Below are positions 12,225-22,494 of a DNA stretch of 64,000 nucleotides, in pieces; positions within the stretch are counted from its first letter, which is position 1; the number at the start of each line of letters is the position of its first letter. The stretch lies in NCBI GenBank assembly GCA_026874595.1, contig CM049317.1, forward strand, positions 14,128,882 through 14,192,881, written 5' to 3'. The position numbers were made by a program, and so were the translations under genes. Under the pieces are notes generated by a model. That model had not been told where the DNA came from. It saw only the letters and a list, made by a program, of their open reading frames with translations, and made no database searches. This DNA is from Sipunculus nudus. Taxonomy: Eukaryota > Annelida > Sipuncula > Golfingiida > Sipunculidae.

Positions 12225-12500
12225 TTAACGGGGTGGATCTCCCACATAGGATTTCAACTGGTCCATCTGGACAACCTTACTAGGTTTATCGAGGGCCTCT
12301 TGAATACGAAGATTGACATCTGTCACTTCATCAATCACAAGGTACGGGCCCGTCCAACCTCTGCCCTGTTTCTGGTTGCCCTTTGGTGGGTAATAGTACC
12401 ACACCCAGTTTGCAACGGGAAACTTCCGGTAGATTGCATTTACGTCATAGTTGCGTTTTTGCCGCTCTGATGCCTGCTTCAGATATTTCCTAGCACTCAT
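12225..12500 (-). pseudogene. Integrase C-terminal GPY/F module
   Basis: The segment begins ARKYLKQASERQKRNYD and continues through VWYYYPPKG and GRGWTGPYLVIDEV to LKSYVGDPPR. This is the GPY/F domain typical of gypsy integrases, followed by TAA. It is separated from the integrase core by a 1-nt frameshift around 12490-12500. Confidence 0.85.
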
Positions 12501-13540
12501 GGGCGATCATAGTGGCCTTCTTCACCCAGGTCACATACTCGTTTAGGCACTGGGGTACCTGGTCTTTAGAGGGTCCTGCATTAAGCAAATCTATAGGCAT
12601 TGTCTTTTCTCTGCCCAGAAACATCAAGTCTGGCGAGCACTTGGTACTGTCGTGGGCGGTCGCTCGATACGCGGACATGACGTATGGTAACAAATCATCC
12701 CAGTTGTCCTGGTAGTCATTGACGAAACAGGACAACATCTGCAGTGAAGCCCTATTTGCACGCTCCACGATCGCATCGCTCTGCGGACGATATGTGATGG
12801 TCCTGGTTTTGTCAATTTCCAGCAACTTACATAGCTGATTCATCAGCTTTGACTGGAAATCAGGACCCTGGTCACTGTGCAAAACACGTGGTATACCATA
12901 TTTCAAGATGAACTTATGCATTAACCTCTCTGCGATGGTTTGAGCGGTATGGTCCGGAATTGCATACGCCTCAGCCCACTTTGTAAAATAGTCGGAAAGG
13001 ACACAAATGTTCTGATTTCCATTTTCTGTGGTCCTGAGTGGGCCTAAAATGTCCATGGTCACACGCTCCATTCGGTCTCCGACAGGACTTTGATGAAGTG
13101 GCGCTTTGCGGGGTCCCGTGCGTGGTTTTCTACTGGCACACACGTTACATCTCTGACACCACCGGATCACATCCTGCTTATGACCGGGCCAATAAAAGCG
13201 TTGGCATACATTGTGTAGAGTCTTTGTTATGCCTAAGTGTCTAGCAAGTCTCTTGTTATGAACAAACCTCATGATTTGCTTTCTTAAGGGCCACGGTGTC
13301 ACGAGTTGTCTGATCTTTGTCATGTCGTTACTAGGAGCCCACTCTCTATATAGTAAATTTTCCAGGATCACGGAATTGTTCCACTGGCTCCATAATGCCT
13401 TTAAGTCTCGCGATTCGGTAGCTATCACTGCCCATGGTGGCCTTTGCCTATCTCTTGTCAGGAGGATCATTATTTTCGATATGGCCCGATCCTCTTGTTG
13501 TAGTTTCCGGAGGGCATCTGTGTCATATTCTTGACACCAC
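12490..13540 (-). pseudogene. Integrase: zinc-binding domain and catalytic core
   Basis: The HHCC finger is visible (H-x3-LARH-GI ... CQRCNVC). The DDE core follows: VTMDILGP carries the first Asp, HSDQGPDFQS the second, and DAIVERANR the Glu. The frame is open from an in-frame TAG near 13541 to TAG at 12490. The upstream part links to RNase H through WCQEYDTD and QQEDRAISK. The enzyme would join the cDNA to host DNA. Confidence 0.92.
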
Positions 13541-13583
13541 TCCTAAAATGACTAACTGTCCGGCGAACTCTGTACGGTGTCAT

Positions 13584-13895
13584 TCACATTATCATAGCTG
13601 TTAGCCTGACTTCTCGTATGAATGGCTGAGATCTTTTTGTATCTGGCCTTAAACAGTCCTCCCTTTTACACTGCTGACAGGGGATCCTGCTTAAAGCGTC
13701 AGCGTTGGTATGCTTGGTCCCTGCTCTGGTTTTGATTTTAAACGAGTACATGTCTAACACAGTAAGCCATCGTGCTAACTTCCCTTCAACGTTCTGTAAG
13801 TTCTTTAACCATCTGAGCAACGCGTTTTCGGTTCGGAGAATAAAGTTTCTTCCCCACAAACAGTGTCTGAAATGCTTAATGAACGTTACAACTGC
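13584..13895 (-). pseudogene. RNase H, C-terminal half
   Basis: The segment has AVVTFIKHFRHCLWGR, FILRTENALLRWL, KLARWLTVLDMYSF and GTKHTNADALSR, the conserved end of the gypsy RNase H domain. A 1-nt frameshift at about 13890-13898 separates it from the N-terminal half. Confidence 0.9.
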
Positions 13896-14320
13896 CAAAG
13901 CTCACTTTTGGTGGTACAGTAGTTACGTTGAGAACGATTGAGGGTTCTGCTGCCATACGCAATAACACGTTCCTGGCCACCTTGAAGCTGGGACAACACG
14001 GCACCCATACCTTCACTACTCGCGTGGTTATCCAAAATAAACTGGTCGTCTTCAGTTGGATACGACAACAACGGAGCTTCCGTAAGTGCTTTCTTAAGCA
14101 CTTCAAACGACTTTTGGCACTATTCAGTCCATTGAAACGATCTCTTTTTGGGGTTCCCTGTAGTCAAAGCGATCATCGGCACAGCGATTTCCGAGAATCG
14201 GTTGATGTGTCTACGGTAGTAGGCCGCTAAACCGAGAAAACTGCGAACATCAGTTAGGCTGATTGGTACTGGCCACTCTTCAACTGCTTTGACTTTGTCG
14301 GGGTCAAAACTACGTGTCCG
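13886..14320 (-). pseudogene. RT thumb and connection, and RNase H N-terminal half
   Basis: From about 14310 down one frame reads DPDKVKAVEEWPVP, DVRSFLGLAAYYRRHI and KKRSFQWTE. An in-frame TAG at 14120-14122 follows, then CQKSFEVLKKAL, FILDNHASSEGMGAVLSQ (RNase H catalytic Asp region, with Asn where Asp-Ala is usual), RVIAYGSRTL and NYCTTKSELW. The part between 14310 and 14391 lies in another frame (LKLKPKKCHLFQ, VTFLGHVV) and seems to lack about ten residues. Confidence 0.88.
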
Positions 14321-14391
14321 AGAAATGTCACACTGCGTTGGAATAAATGGCATTTCTTTGGTTTCAATTTTAAGTTGGCTTCCCGAATCCT

Positions 14392-15050
14392 CTACCACAC
14401 AGTCATCAAGTTTTCTAGCGCATGGTCAAAGTCTTGTCCGACACATATCACGTCATCAATGTAAATAAGACACTGTCTCCACTGGAGACCTGGTAAGACA
14501 TTTTCCATAAGGCGTTCGTAGCTCGCAGGCGCGTTACACAGGCCAAACGGCATGACCTTGTACTGGTGTAAACCAAGATGTGTACAGAACGCGGTCTTTT
14601 CTTTCGATCCATCGTCGGCAATCTTGGGCTGCCAATAACCTGAGGCCATATCAAGTGTCGAAAACCACTTACTACCGGATATAGTGCCCAATGAATCATT
14701 GATCCGTGGTAAAGGATACGCGTCTTTCCGCGTCACGCTATTAAGTCGTCGGTAATCGACGCAAAAACGTACACCTCCGTCCATCTTTGTTACGAGCACT
14801 ATGGGTGAGGCCCAAGGGCTGTTACTGGGCTCTATAATGCCTTGGTCCAGAATCTTTTGGGCTTCAGTTTCGACTACAGCTTTCTGGGCCTGGGGTACCC
14901 TTCGCGGCGGTTGTTTAATCGGCGGGCTACAACCAGTATCAATTTTATGTTCAGCCACGTTGGTAAGGCCTAACTTTCCATCTGGTCCCAGAAAAACATC
15001 TTGATAAAAAAAATGGCTGCTTTTAGCGACTCATCTGATCACATGTAAGG
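14392..15050 (-). pseudogene. Reverse transcriptase palm and fingers
   Basis: From upstream to downstream: VFLGPDGKLGLTNVAEHKI, KILDQGIIEPSNSPWASPIV, RFCVDYRRLNSVT, FSTLDMASGYWQ, MPFGLCNAPASYERLM and LIYIDDVICVG with the catalytic YIDD box. In-frame TAG at 14392-14394 ends the open part; the fingers, palm and active site before it are intact. It would copy element RNA into DNA in virus-like particles. Confidence 0.93.
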
Positions 15051-15209
15051 TCACCAGGTACATTGTCTATCAATGGCTGAAAGTGTTCTGGTAATTGCAT
15101 GTCTTTGTGGACATCAAGATAACTGATATCTGTATTGTTGTCACTATAGGTAGCGGAATAACTTGATCTACCTCTCTAAACTGGGCAATGGGTGTTCATT
15201 TTGCCACTC

Positions 15210-15530
15210 TTATTTCTCATTACTGGGATTTATCACTGTGACTGGCACAATCTTGTTGGATGTATTGATTACAGTGCTACCAACAAGAAGTCCACTCTCT
15301 TTAACATATTCAGGGTCTGGCTCTAACAGAGCATCTGTTGGTATCTCAATCCGTAACTTTCCCAGTTTACATGGTATAGTTGCTTCATACTGTGATGGAA
15401 TTATCATGGTCTCTTTCACGTGTACCAAAGCGACACTGGTGCCTGACTGATAATGCATTTTATGAGGGATCCCTTTAACAATCAGTTCCCCTCTACCAAG
15501 ATGGAGTGGGGCATCGAGATGCGTCATCAA
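15210..15530 (-). pseudogene. Second (duplicated) copy of the post-protease segment
   Basis: This frame repeats the C-terminal half of the protease segment (MTHLDAPLHLGRGELIVKG, VKETMIIPSQYEATIPCKLG, DPEYVKESGLLVGSTV). The DNA duplication is 15257-15537 against 15538-15818. The 281-bp offset is not a multiple of three, so the duplication itself breaks the polyprotein frame. Only scattered substitutions separate the copies, so the event is recent relative to element decay. Confidence 0.9.
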
Positions 15531-16123
15531 GTCAAATTGGATGTATTTATTACAGTGCTACCAACAAGAAGTCCACTCTCTTTAACATATTCAGGGTCTG
15601 GCACTAACACAGCATCTGTTGGTATCTCAGTCCGTAACTTTCCCAGTTTACATGGTATAGTTGCTTCATACTGTGATGGAATTATCATGGTCTCTTTCAC
15701 GTGTACCCGAGCGACACTGGTGCCTGACTGATAATGCATTGTATGAGGGATACCTTTAACAATCAGTTCCCCTCTACCAAGATGGAGTGCGGCATCGAGA
15801 TGCGTCATCAAGTCAACGCCTACCAGTCCGGGATCCTCAGCTGGCACGACTACAAATGGGAAGTCCAGACTTTCCCCAGCTATCTCTAGATGGAAATTCC
15901 CATAACCTTCAAGTTCCATATGCTGCCCAGTTACTGTACTGAAAGTCTGTTCTACTGGGTACTCTGCAAGTCGTGTATGTAAGGGCATTCGATCATACAC
16001 CTCTTTACTGATTATACTGTGAGTTGACCCTGTATCAACTAAAAAGTTCACATCAATTCCATTTATGCGTCCGGGCAGGTGCCATCCGGAAGCATCTTTT
16101 AGTCCGCTAGACCATCCAGGTTT
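15527..16123 (-). pseudogene. Retropepsin-type aspartic protease
   Basis: NGIDVNFLVDTGSTHSIIS contains the DTGS active site, followed by GNFHLEIAGESLDFPFVVV and PGLVGVDLMTHLDAALHLG, the flap and second conserved hydrophobic-Gly motif. A single in-frame TAA at 16124-16126 separates it from the preceding linker. It matures the polyprotein in active elements. Confidence 0.9.
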
Positions 16124-16381
16124 TTAGGTGGTAGCTGCTCCAGGCATAGCCGGTGCACTAGGTGTCAGTGTCGTAGGTGCAGAAACATGTATGCCCCTTC
16201 CCAGTATAGCTCTAGGTGCTGGGAGGCCTAGGTGCCCAATGGGTGTGGACACCTGCGGAAATGATGAACCCTGTGCAATAGGTGTCGATACGTAACTACT
16301 TGGCATCCCAATTGGATTACCAATATTCAAGTGCACAGGCTGTGGCATATATCCAGGGTAAGTAGGTGTCGCTGGCGGCAA
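16124..16381 (-). pseudogene. Pro/Ser/Thr-rich linker between zinc knuckle and protease
   Basis: An open stretch rich in Pro, Ser, Thr and Gly (PPATPTYPGYMPQ, STPIAQGSSFPQ). It has the right strand and place to be the gag-pol linker. It is one frame away from the zinc-knuckle segment, so a frameshift (programmed or mutational) lies near 16381. Confidence 0.7.
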
Positions 16382-16571
16382 TGCGCAAAGGGGTTATTTG
16401 CTTCTGACATATTCGGTATCGTGGCATAACCTCTCTGGCGCCTGCGATGGGGACAATTCCTTCTGAAATGTCCAACCTCCCCACAATAGTAGCAGGTACC
16501 AGGCTCCAATTTGTGCCTTCTCTCATTTATTGTCCTCTGACCTTGGCCTGGGGTCACCATTGGAGGGATCA
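16382..16571 (-). pseudogene. Gag zinc knuckle (nucleocapsid)
   Basis: CYYCGEVGHFRRNC is a CCHC knuckle of the form C-x2-C-x4-H-x4-C, surrounded by basic residues (RTINERRHK, HRRRQRG). It binds element RNA. The hAT-type element at 16580-18313 cuts the gag frame right before it. Removing that element and one copy of the 8-bp duplication leaves the frame continuous with the upstream gag. Confidence 0.9.
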
Positions 16572-16974
16572 CTATTAGACAGGGGCGTCAATTTAGGGGG
16601 GATGGGGGATATATATACCCCCCACTTTTTGGCAAGGGGGGGATGGTCAAAGTAATCACCCCCCTCCCCCCCTCACCAACTTTTCAGAGAAAAATATCAT
16701 ATTGCAAATGAAATATATTAATAAATAGAATTAAAGACTTTGGATCCATTTACTAAAGAATGTTATATCTAAACCTTGCTTATAATTCACAAAATCACTT
16801 ATTTTCTAAAACATTATAATTATTTGAAATATGATTAAGTATATATATATAACTAGAATAAGGGCAGTCGACAAGCGACTACGTGTATCCGCCAAAATCA
16901 AAGTGGAACGGGTGAAGTGAGGCATGGATTGAGTGGTAAGGGGAAATAGAGTGAGGTGTATTGCATATTAGCAT

Positions 16975-17810
16975 GGATGTCTGCAGCCGAAATGTGTATG
17001 TAGGTGGCGCCACCTGCCAAAAAAATTGAGAAAGCTAACCAAGATGTATAAACATGCAAAATTTTAGGCAGATAAGTCAAACCACTTCTGAGATATGAGT
17101 GATTTTAGCCTACGGCAGACAAACAGACGGATGCTGTGCAAAAATGGTTGTAGGTGGCCCCTCCAGTTTTGTGTATGATAAAGAGCTATGTGAGATCTAT
17201 ACACATGCAAAATTTGGCCCAATTGGTCAAACGGTTCCCGAGATATGAGCTTGGATGTCTGCAGCGAAAACTAAAATTTAGGTGGCGCCACCTGTCATAA
17301 AATCAAGAAAGTTGTCCCCGGATGTATAAACCTGCAAAATTTTAGGCAGATATGAGAAACCACTGCCGATATATGAGTGATTTTATCCCACGGCAGACAA
17401 ACAGACCGACGCTGTGCAAAAATGGTTGCAGGTTGCGCCACCAGTTTTGCGTATGGTACAGAGCTATGTGAGATCTATACACATGCAAATTTTCAAGAAG
17501 ATACGTCAAATCAGTCCGGAGATATAAGCATGGATGTCTGCAGCGTGAACGTAAATGTAGGTGGCGGCACCTGTCATAAAATCAAGAAAGCTATCCAGGA
17601 TGTATAGGCATGCCAAATTTCAGGTGAAATAGTCAAACCACGGCGGAGATATGAGTGATTTTAACCCAAGGCAGACGAACAGATGGACACTGTGCAAACA
17701 TGGTTGTAGGTGGCTCCACCATTTCTTGTGTATGTTATAAAGCTATCCAAGGGCTACATTTGTACAAAATTTTTTTTCCTGATCGGTCAAAGGGTTCCCG
17801 AGATATGTGG
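16975..17810. repeat. Three tandem 279-bp repeats
   Basis: GGATGTCTGCAG starts at 16975, 17253 and 17532, giving periods of 278 and 279 bp. Each unit is itself two related halves of about 140 bp. Both halves contain GTAGGTGGC...CCACC, a CATGCAAAATTT-type phrase and GAGATATGAG. The copies differ at scattered positions. Confidence 0.88.
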
Positions 17811-18028
17811 GTTTATGTGTGGAAACAGACGCACAAATGGAAACTCGGCAGAGAGGAAAGGTCAGAGGTCAAAACAAATCGGGGCGCAACAGTTCACATG
17901 TGACCCGGGTTTCGTAAAATTCCGCCCAGCGGTTACGGAGTTCTCCGGACACCTACACGGCGGCGGCGGCGGCGGCGGCGGCGGGCCGAAAACATAGTAT
18001 CCGCAAAACTCTGTTTTGGCGGATACAA

Positions 18029-18078
<50 letters not shown>

Positions 18079-18110
18079 TGTATGAATAGCCATGCTGGTT
18101 CATTGTTTTA

Positions 18111-18185
18111 TAGATGGAAAGGGTATACACAGAAAAGTGGTTCACTGCCAGTGAACCACTTTTCTGTGTATACCCTTTCCATCTA
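18111..18185. repeat. 36-bp perfect inverted repeat with 3-nt loop
   Basis: Arm one is 18111-18146, beginning TAGATGGAAAGGGTATACAC. The loop is GCC and arm two is 18150-18185, an exact complement. It sits between (TA)n and (TG)n tracts inside the hAT-type element. The structure would extrude as a long hairpin or read as double-stranded RNA. Confidence 0.95.
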
Positions 18186-18317
18186 TATATATAGTTGAAT
18201 ATGTCACTCAGAGACGCTGCAAAAGGTATATCTATATGTGTGTGTGTGTGTGTGTTTGTGTATATATATAAAAAGTCATCCCCCCCAGCCTGAAAGAAAA
18301 ATTGACGCCACTGCTAT

Positions 18318-18590
18318 TGGAGTATTGGTTGGCAGTGACTGGTTATATTCCACTAAGCTGGCAGGCCGCTGACTCGATGCAGTCGTTACACCGGTCTTGA
18401 CCTTGGCTGACCTTGGTTTACTTAAGTTCGGTACATTGGGGTAACGAAAATCAACTGACTCATACTCGACTGCGGCTGACAGAGCAGCTTCGAGCGTAGC
18501 TGGCTTAGCGAAATGCACGTGCTTTTGTACCTCTCGGTGGTCTAAACCTAAGATAAACTGTTCATTTACAAGCTCTTGCAATGCATCATA
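18318..18590 (-). pseudogene. Gag, C-terminal capsid part
   Basis: DALQELVNEQFILGL, KHVHFAKPATLEAALSAAVE and NLSKPRSAK match the end of the gypsy retrotransposon gag capsid. It is one frame away from the upstream gag segment because of a 1-nt shift near 18585-18600, and it is cut at 18313/18321 by the hAT-type element. Confidence 0.85.
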
Positions 18591-19279
18591 ACTGTGCTAT
18601 AGGCCTGACTCGCTAGACGCCTCAATGCATACGCGTAATCTCGTAAGTTGTCGCCTCTCTGTTGCTTCCGCTTACGGAACTCGCTTTTAAATGCGGTTTT
18701 ACGGTCTTTGGGTGCAAACCTCGATTCTAACGCCGCTTTTAATTCACAAAAGTTTTCGCATTGTTCAGTTGTAAGGTCACCTAGTACCCGTTGGGCAAGC
18801 CCAGTTAAACTGGCACCCAGCTGTAAAGCCTTTTCGTAATCATCCCAGCGAATCCACTTCGCAACTATTTCAAAATGGCGGACATAGTCCTCCCATTCAG
18901 TGGTTTCGCCGTCATATTTGTTCGGTTCTTTACGACCTCTCAGTTTTAGGTCATCACTTTCATTTCGTGGTGTCATAAATGGCAAGTCACATACTCTGTG
19001 TCCTAATGTCTGTCCCTGGGGTGACCTCGACCCCTGTGCATTCAATGTCAGGTTTACCTGATCTCTAGGTAAGAGCATATCATCGTCCTCTATCTGTATA
19101 ATAGCGGAATCTGTGCATGAACTTAGTCCATAATTCACCTGACCTTCACCTTTCATATATGGATTACGGAATCTGGCCTGTTGTCTACTTTCAGTCTGTG
19201 TTGCCTGCACTGGTAATATGGGGGTCGCGACGACCGAAGTCCCGAACAAGTCCACTAGTGACGTCTGTTGTTGTGTCAC
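18566..19279 (-). pseudogene. Gag, N-terminal and central capsid part
   Basis: Starts at Met 19279. Recognisable gag features are KYDGETTEWEDYVRHFEIVA, QLGASLTGLAQRVLGDL, FKSEFRKRKQQRGDNLRDYA and YALRRLASQAY, the standard gypsy capsid fold. The frame ends prematurely after a 1-nt shift; the true continuation is at 18318-18590. It would form the virus-like particle shell. Confidence 0.9.
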
Positions 19280-20380
19280 CTTAAACTGTTATTTTACTCT
19301 AAACATTCCGAAAGTCAAACACAACATCTACTTCATTGTCAAAAACTTTCCAGAAATACAATGCTCAATAAACTCATCAATAATCATACCACACAACTGT
19401 GCGATGATATATTCTCTTTCTCTTCAACAAAACATGAAGGAACTTGTGGTCACGGAGACTATAAACTCCTAACTTAAAGCCACCAGACTCATAAACATCT
19501 AGATTAACTTGTTGTGCCAGAGTCAAACAGAGTATAAAATCATTATTGTTACTCAGGCCTATCTCATATATATTCATAGTTCCTCTAAACAAATTAAAGG
19601 TTCAATACATTAATCACATATAATGAACATGCACATTTGTGTCTACTCATCCAGTGCTGCCACCAAAATTACCATGTGCTAAATTCCAGTACCTGTATCA
19701 TCAAATTATTATTGATACCAAAATAAAGACAGATCAATCAATCACTGTGCCCAAATACTCAATACTTACTGGGCAAATTACCAAAAAAATGCATATTTCT
19801 GATTCATTTTGACCACCAAAACAATTCCAAAATATCAGTCAATTGACATACAACAGTTATACATTGATCAGTTTGACAAACAATGAAACATATCAAATGT
19901 CGATATTTGTACTGTTTGCTGGTTCCAGCACAGAAACTCAAATAATCTCCTCAGGTTTCATTACAAATAATGTGCGCAGTTCATTTAAAGCAGTGCCCAG
20001 CATTAAATAATATTCCTACTGGACCTTGGTCAGTGGCACCACCTGCCGGCCATATCAGTTACTAATGTGAACCTCAGAATTCCAACTTCAAGTCAGTGGC
20101 GCAATCTGTCTTCTACAACTTGAACTGATCTGTTTTCAGTCTTATTCAATATGGAAAATTACAGCTGAAGCGGGCAAGTTTTCAGGCTTATCAATGTTCA
20201 AAATTTCAATTAAAATGTCATCAATTTACTCCAAATTATCACCAAACGAGCGGGCTACCAAATTCTGTATCTCAAAATGTACAATTGCAACCAACACATT
20301 TTTATGCTTCCCCGGTGGCTCACAAAGAACAGCCTCTTAGTTTATGCAATTATAGCCATCAGATCTACCTGTCACCCCCG
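19280..20380 (-). other. 5' untranslated leader of the gypsy element
   Basis: About 1.1 kb between gag and the 5' LTR with no coding signal. It is AT-rich and shows no repeat resemblance to the LTRs. Confidence 0.6.
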
Positions 20381-20395
20381 CGTGCTGGCTCACCA
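20381..20395 (-). promoter_or_regulatory. Candidate primer-binding site
   Basis: On the minus strand, TGGTGAGCCAGCACG begins five bases after the 5' LTR. TGG is the complement of a tRNA CCA end, so this is the expected place for tRNA priming. I could not assign the tRNA species. Confidence 0.6.
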
Positions 20396-20400
20396 AATTC

Positions 20401-20786
20401 TGTAGCGAACCGGGGTTTCACTTCCCAGCGCTACGCGGGTTCGGACTTTGAGGGTAACGGTATTTTAGATGACAAAACTGGGCCAAAGTTCATAGCTGTT
20501 CTGTGCAGCGGTCACTCCGATTTCAACGAAAGTAGACACGAAGACAGTAGCCTGATTAGAACAATTATTGACAATAAATCATAATGAATTACAGTTATAC
20601 CAGACTCGATATGATTAATAACACACAATTATATTTTCAATCCATGGGTCCCCGTATCACCTGTTCATTGCCACCTCCATATCCAGGGGCCGATAGTCCG
20701 CCATGATCTTATACCGGTAGGCTAAGATTAACTGTTACTGTAAAAACTCGGCCGACTACCAAGGGGGGGGGGGGGGGGTTGCCTCA
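20401..20786 (-). repeat. 5' LTR of the gypsy element (386 bp, internally deleted)
   Basis: Shares with the other LTR the start TGTAGCGAACC, the stretch to GGTAGGCT, the phrase AACTCGGCCGACTACC and a G homopolymer, ending GTTGCCTCA... read as TTGCCTCA. It lacks about 230 bp present in the 3' LTR. By eye there are some 15-20 substitutions over about 320 shared bases. Confidence 0.92.
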
Positions 20787-20791
20787 TCTTC

Positions 20792-21735
20792 TGAGTTCTG
20801 ACCGACAAGCAATATCGTTAGTTATAGGAGACAACACTGTGGTCAAGTCCATCAGTGCAAGGCATCAAGTTTGGTTTTACACATTTTAGTAGAAAATATA
20901 AATGCTCACGCCCTGTTAGGGCTATATTCGCTTGATTATGTGTAATGCTTGCTGTAGCTTTTGTTCGTTCCCGATTTTTTTTAAACATGAAAATTGCCAC
21001 TAGGAGACAATTTTACACATGCATAAAAATAACCATACTAGTAAGTACCCTCTCTATTTGGTTTTCCTTTTTAGTCTGATAGCTTTCCACATTATATTCG
21101 CTCGACATGTGTTCTCATGAAGAGGAACACACACTATTTAGTATAAGATGCGATTTTTCACACATTCTTAACTATAGTTTATATAGAAAACATTCATGGA
21201 GCGCATAAGCCCGGACCACTTGCATCCGCATTAAGGCGTGCCTTAAAATTTCATCAACTCATACTCAACCAGTAAAAAGTAATTTGAAAGATGTTCATTG
21301 ATAACAAAAGCTACCGACTCTTCACATAATTTGAAACAAAATCACTGTTGCCATTCTCATTCAAATGTTAAATGATACTCATAAAGAACGTTTGGAAGCT
21401 CTGTGTTGTGAAAAAAACTAGGAAAGTTATATGATGTATCGCGTTTTGCACAGGCTCTGTCTGGCTAATGGTGTATTAAACGAGTTGTCATGTTGTAACT
21501 TTATGGACAGGGTCTTCTGAACCAGCCCCTCACACAGCTTCCTCGAAGCGTCAAATGTTATAAGCTTTAAGGCTGCCGCCCACTGGGGAGTTTGCTGTGA
21601 CGCGATGCGATGTGACTAAAATCCCAAGGGATTTGCGGACGGTCGCCGATTATAACCGCATGTGAATCGCAAGTGAGCGGGCTTTGCCACTTGCCACTGT
21701 CAGTCGCACACGGTCGCAAGGTTTCCGGCCCGTTA

Positions 21736-21807
<72 letters not shown>

Positions 21808-22432
21808 GATCGTGATATTGTATTTTCTTTTATAGTTAATCTTATACTTCATTAACTGGCTAGGTCAGAGGCACACGTGTGACAAGCTCACCACTTCCCG
21901 GTAGAGTGGATCTGTCCTTGGTGATATATGGTTCCAGTCACGTACTTTAGGAGAAAGAGTAAGAAAGAGGAAGCAATTGGTCTAAAATATAAATAGGCAA
22001 TATTCTTGATAATTATATCATTGATAAGACAATACAAATCAGTGGTATGACATACAAAAGGTTTTAGTGTGAAAGCTACATATAAAGCTAACTTTCAGAT
22101 CATTTATGGTGCCGTAGCGAAGCATCACGTGACCGCCCTAGTATGGTCTTTAACACATGAATATCAATATACATAAAGGACACACAAAGCATGTCTGTAA
22201 TTAATCACATAAAGCATGCCTTAAGTTATCATTGCTTATTTTTTAGAAGCGGACGTGAAGAACGTGAATTTGACATCTAGAAAAATTTACTTTTTTTTTT
22301 AATTCCGAGAAAATAGATTATATAGTTTTGTCCATGGGGTGGTTATATAAGAAGAGCTCTATATGTCGCAATAAATACCTTAAATATAATTAAATGGTAT
22401 AATGACGATATCTGTGTGAATATTAATTCCAC

Positions 22433-22494
<62 letters not shown>

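Larger units (their letters stand above)
16580..18313. mobile_element. Non-autonomous hAT-type element inserted in gag (1,734 bp)
   Basis: The terminal inverted repeats are CAGGGGCGTCAATTT (16580-16594) and, read in reverse, CAGTGGCGTCAATTT (18299-18313). They are flanked by 8-bp direct repeats CTATTAGA (16572-16579) and CTATTGGA (18314-18321), 7 of 8 matching. No transposase is encoded. The interior holds G/C homopolymers next to both ends, three 279-bp tandem repeats, a (CGG)n run (about 17957-17983), a (TA)n run (18033-18075), a 75-bp hairpin and a (TG)n run. A second inverted pair, GTATCCGCCAAAA at 16885-16897 and its complement at 18014-18026, suggests another element nested within it. 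Confidence 0.88.
10605..20786 (-). mobile_element. Ty3/gypsy LTR retrotransposon, full-length but disabled
   Basis: Two LTRs (10605-11222 and 20401-20786) share TG...CA ends and are flanked by the identical 5-mer TCTTC (10600-10604 and 20787-20791), so both boundaries of the insertion are preserved. On the minus strand the order is 5' LTR, primer-binding site, gag with zinc knuckle, protease, reverse transcriptase, RNase H, integrase, GPY/F module, acidic tail, polypurine tract, 3' LTR. Protease-RT-RNaseH-integrase is the Ty3/gypsy (Metaviridae) order. Stops, frameshifts, a 281-bp duplication and a 1.7-kb DNA transposon in gag make it non-functional. Without the inserted element it would be about 8.4 kb. 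Confidence 0.95.

Noticed and set aside
17710-17997. Gly-rich open frame
   Set aside because: The glycines come from a (CGG)n run inside a non-coding transposon.
16885-18026. Canonical Helitron
   Set aside because: A hairpin near the right end is present, but the CTRR 3' end, 5' TC and AT target site are not seen.
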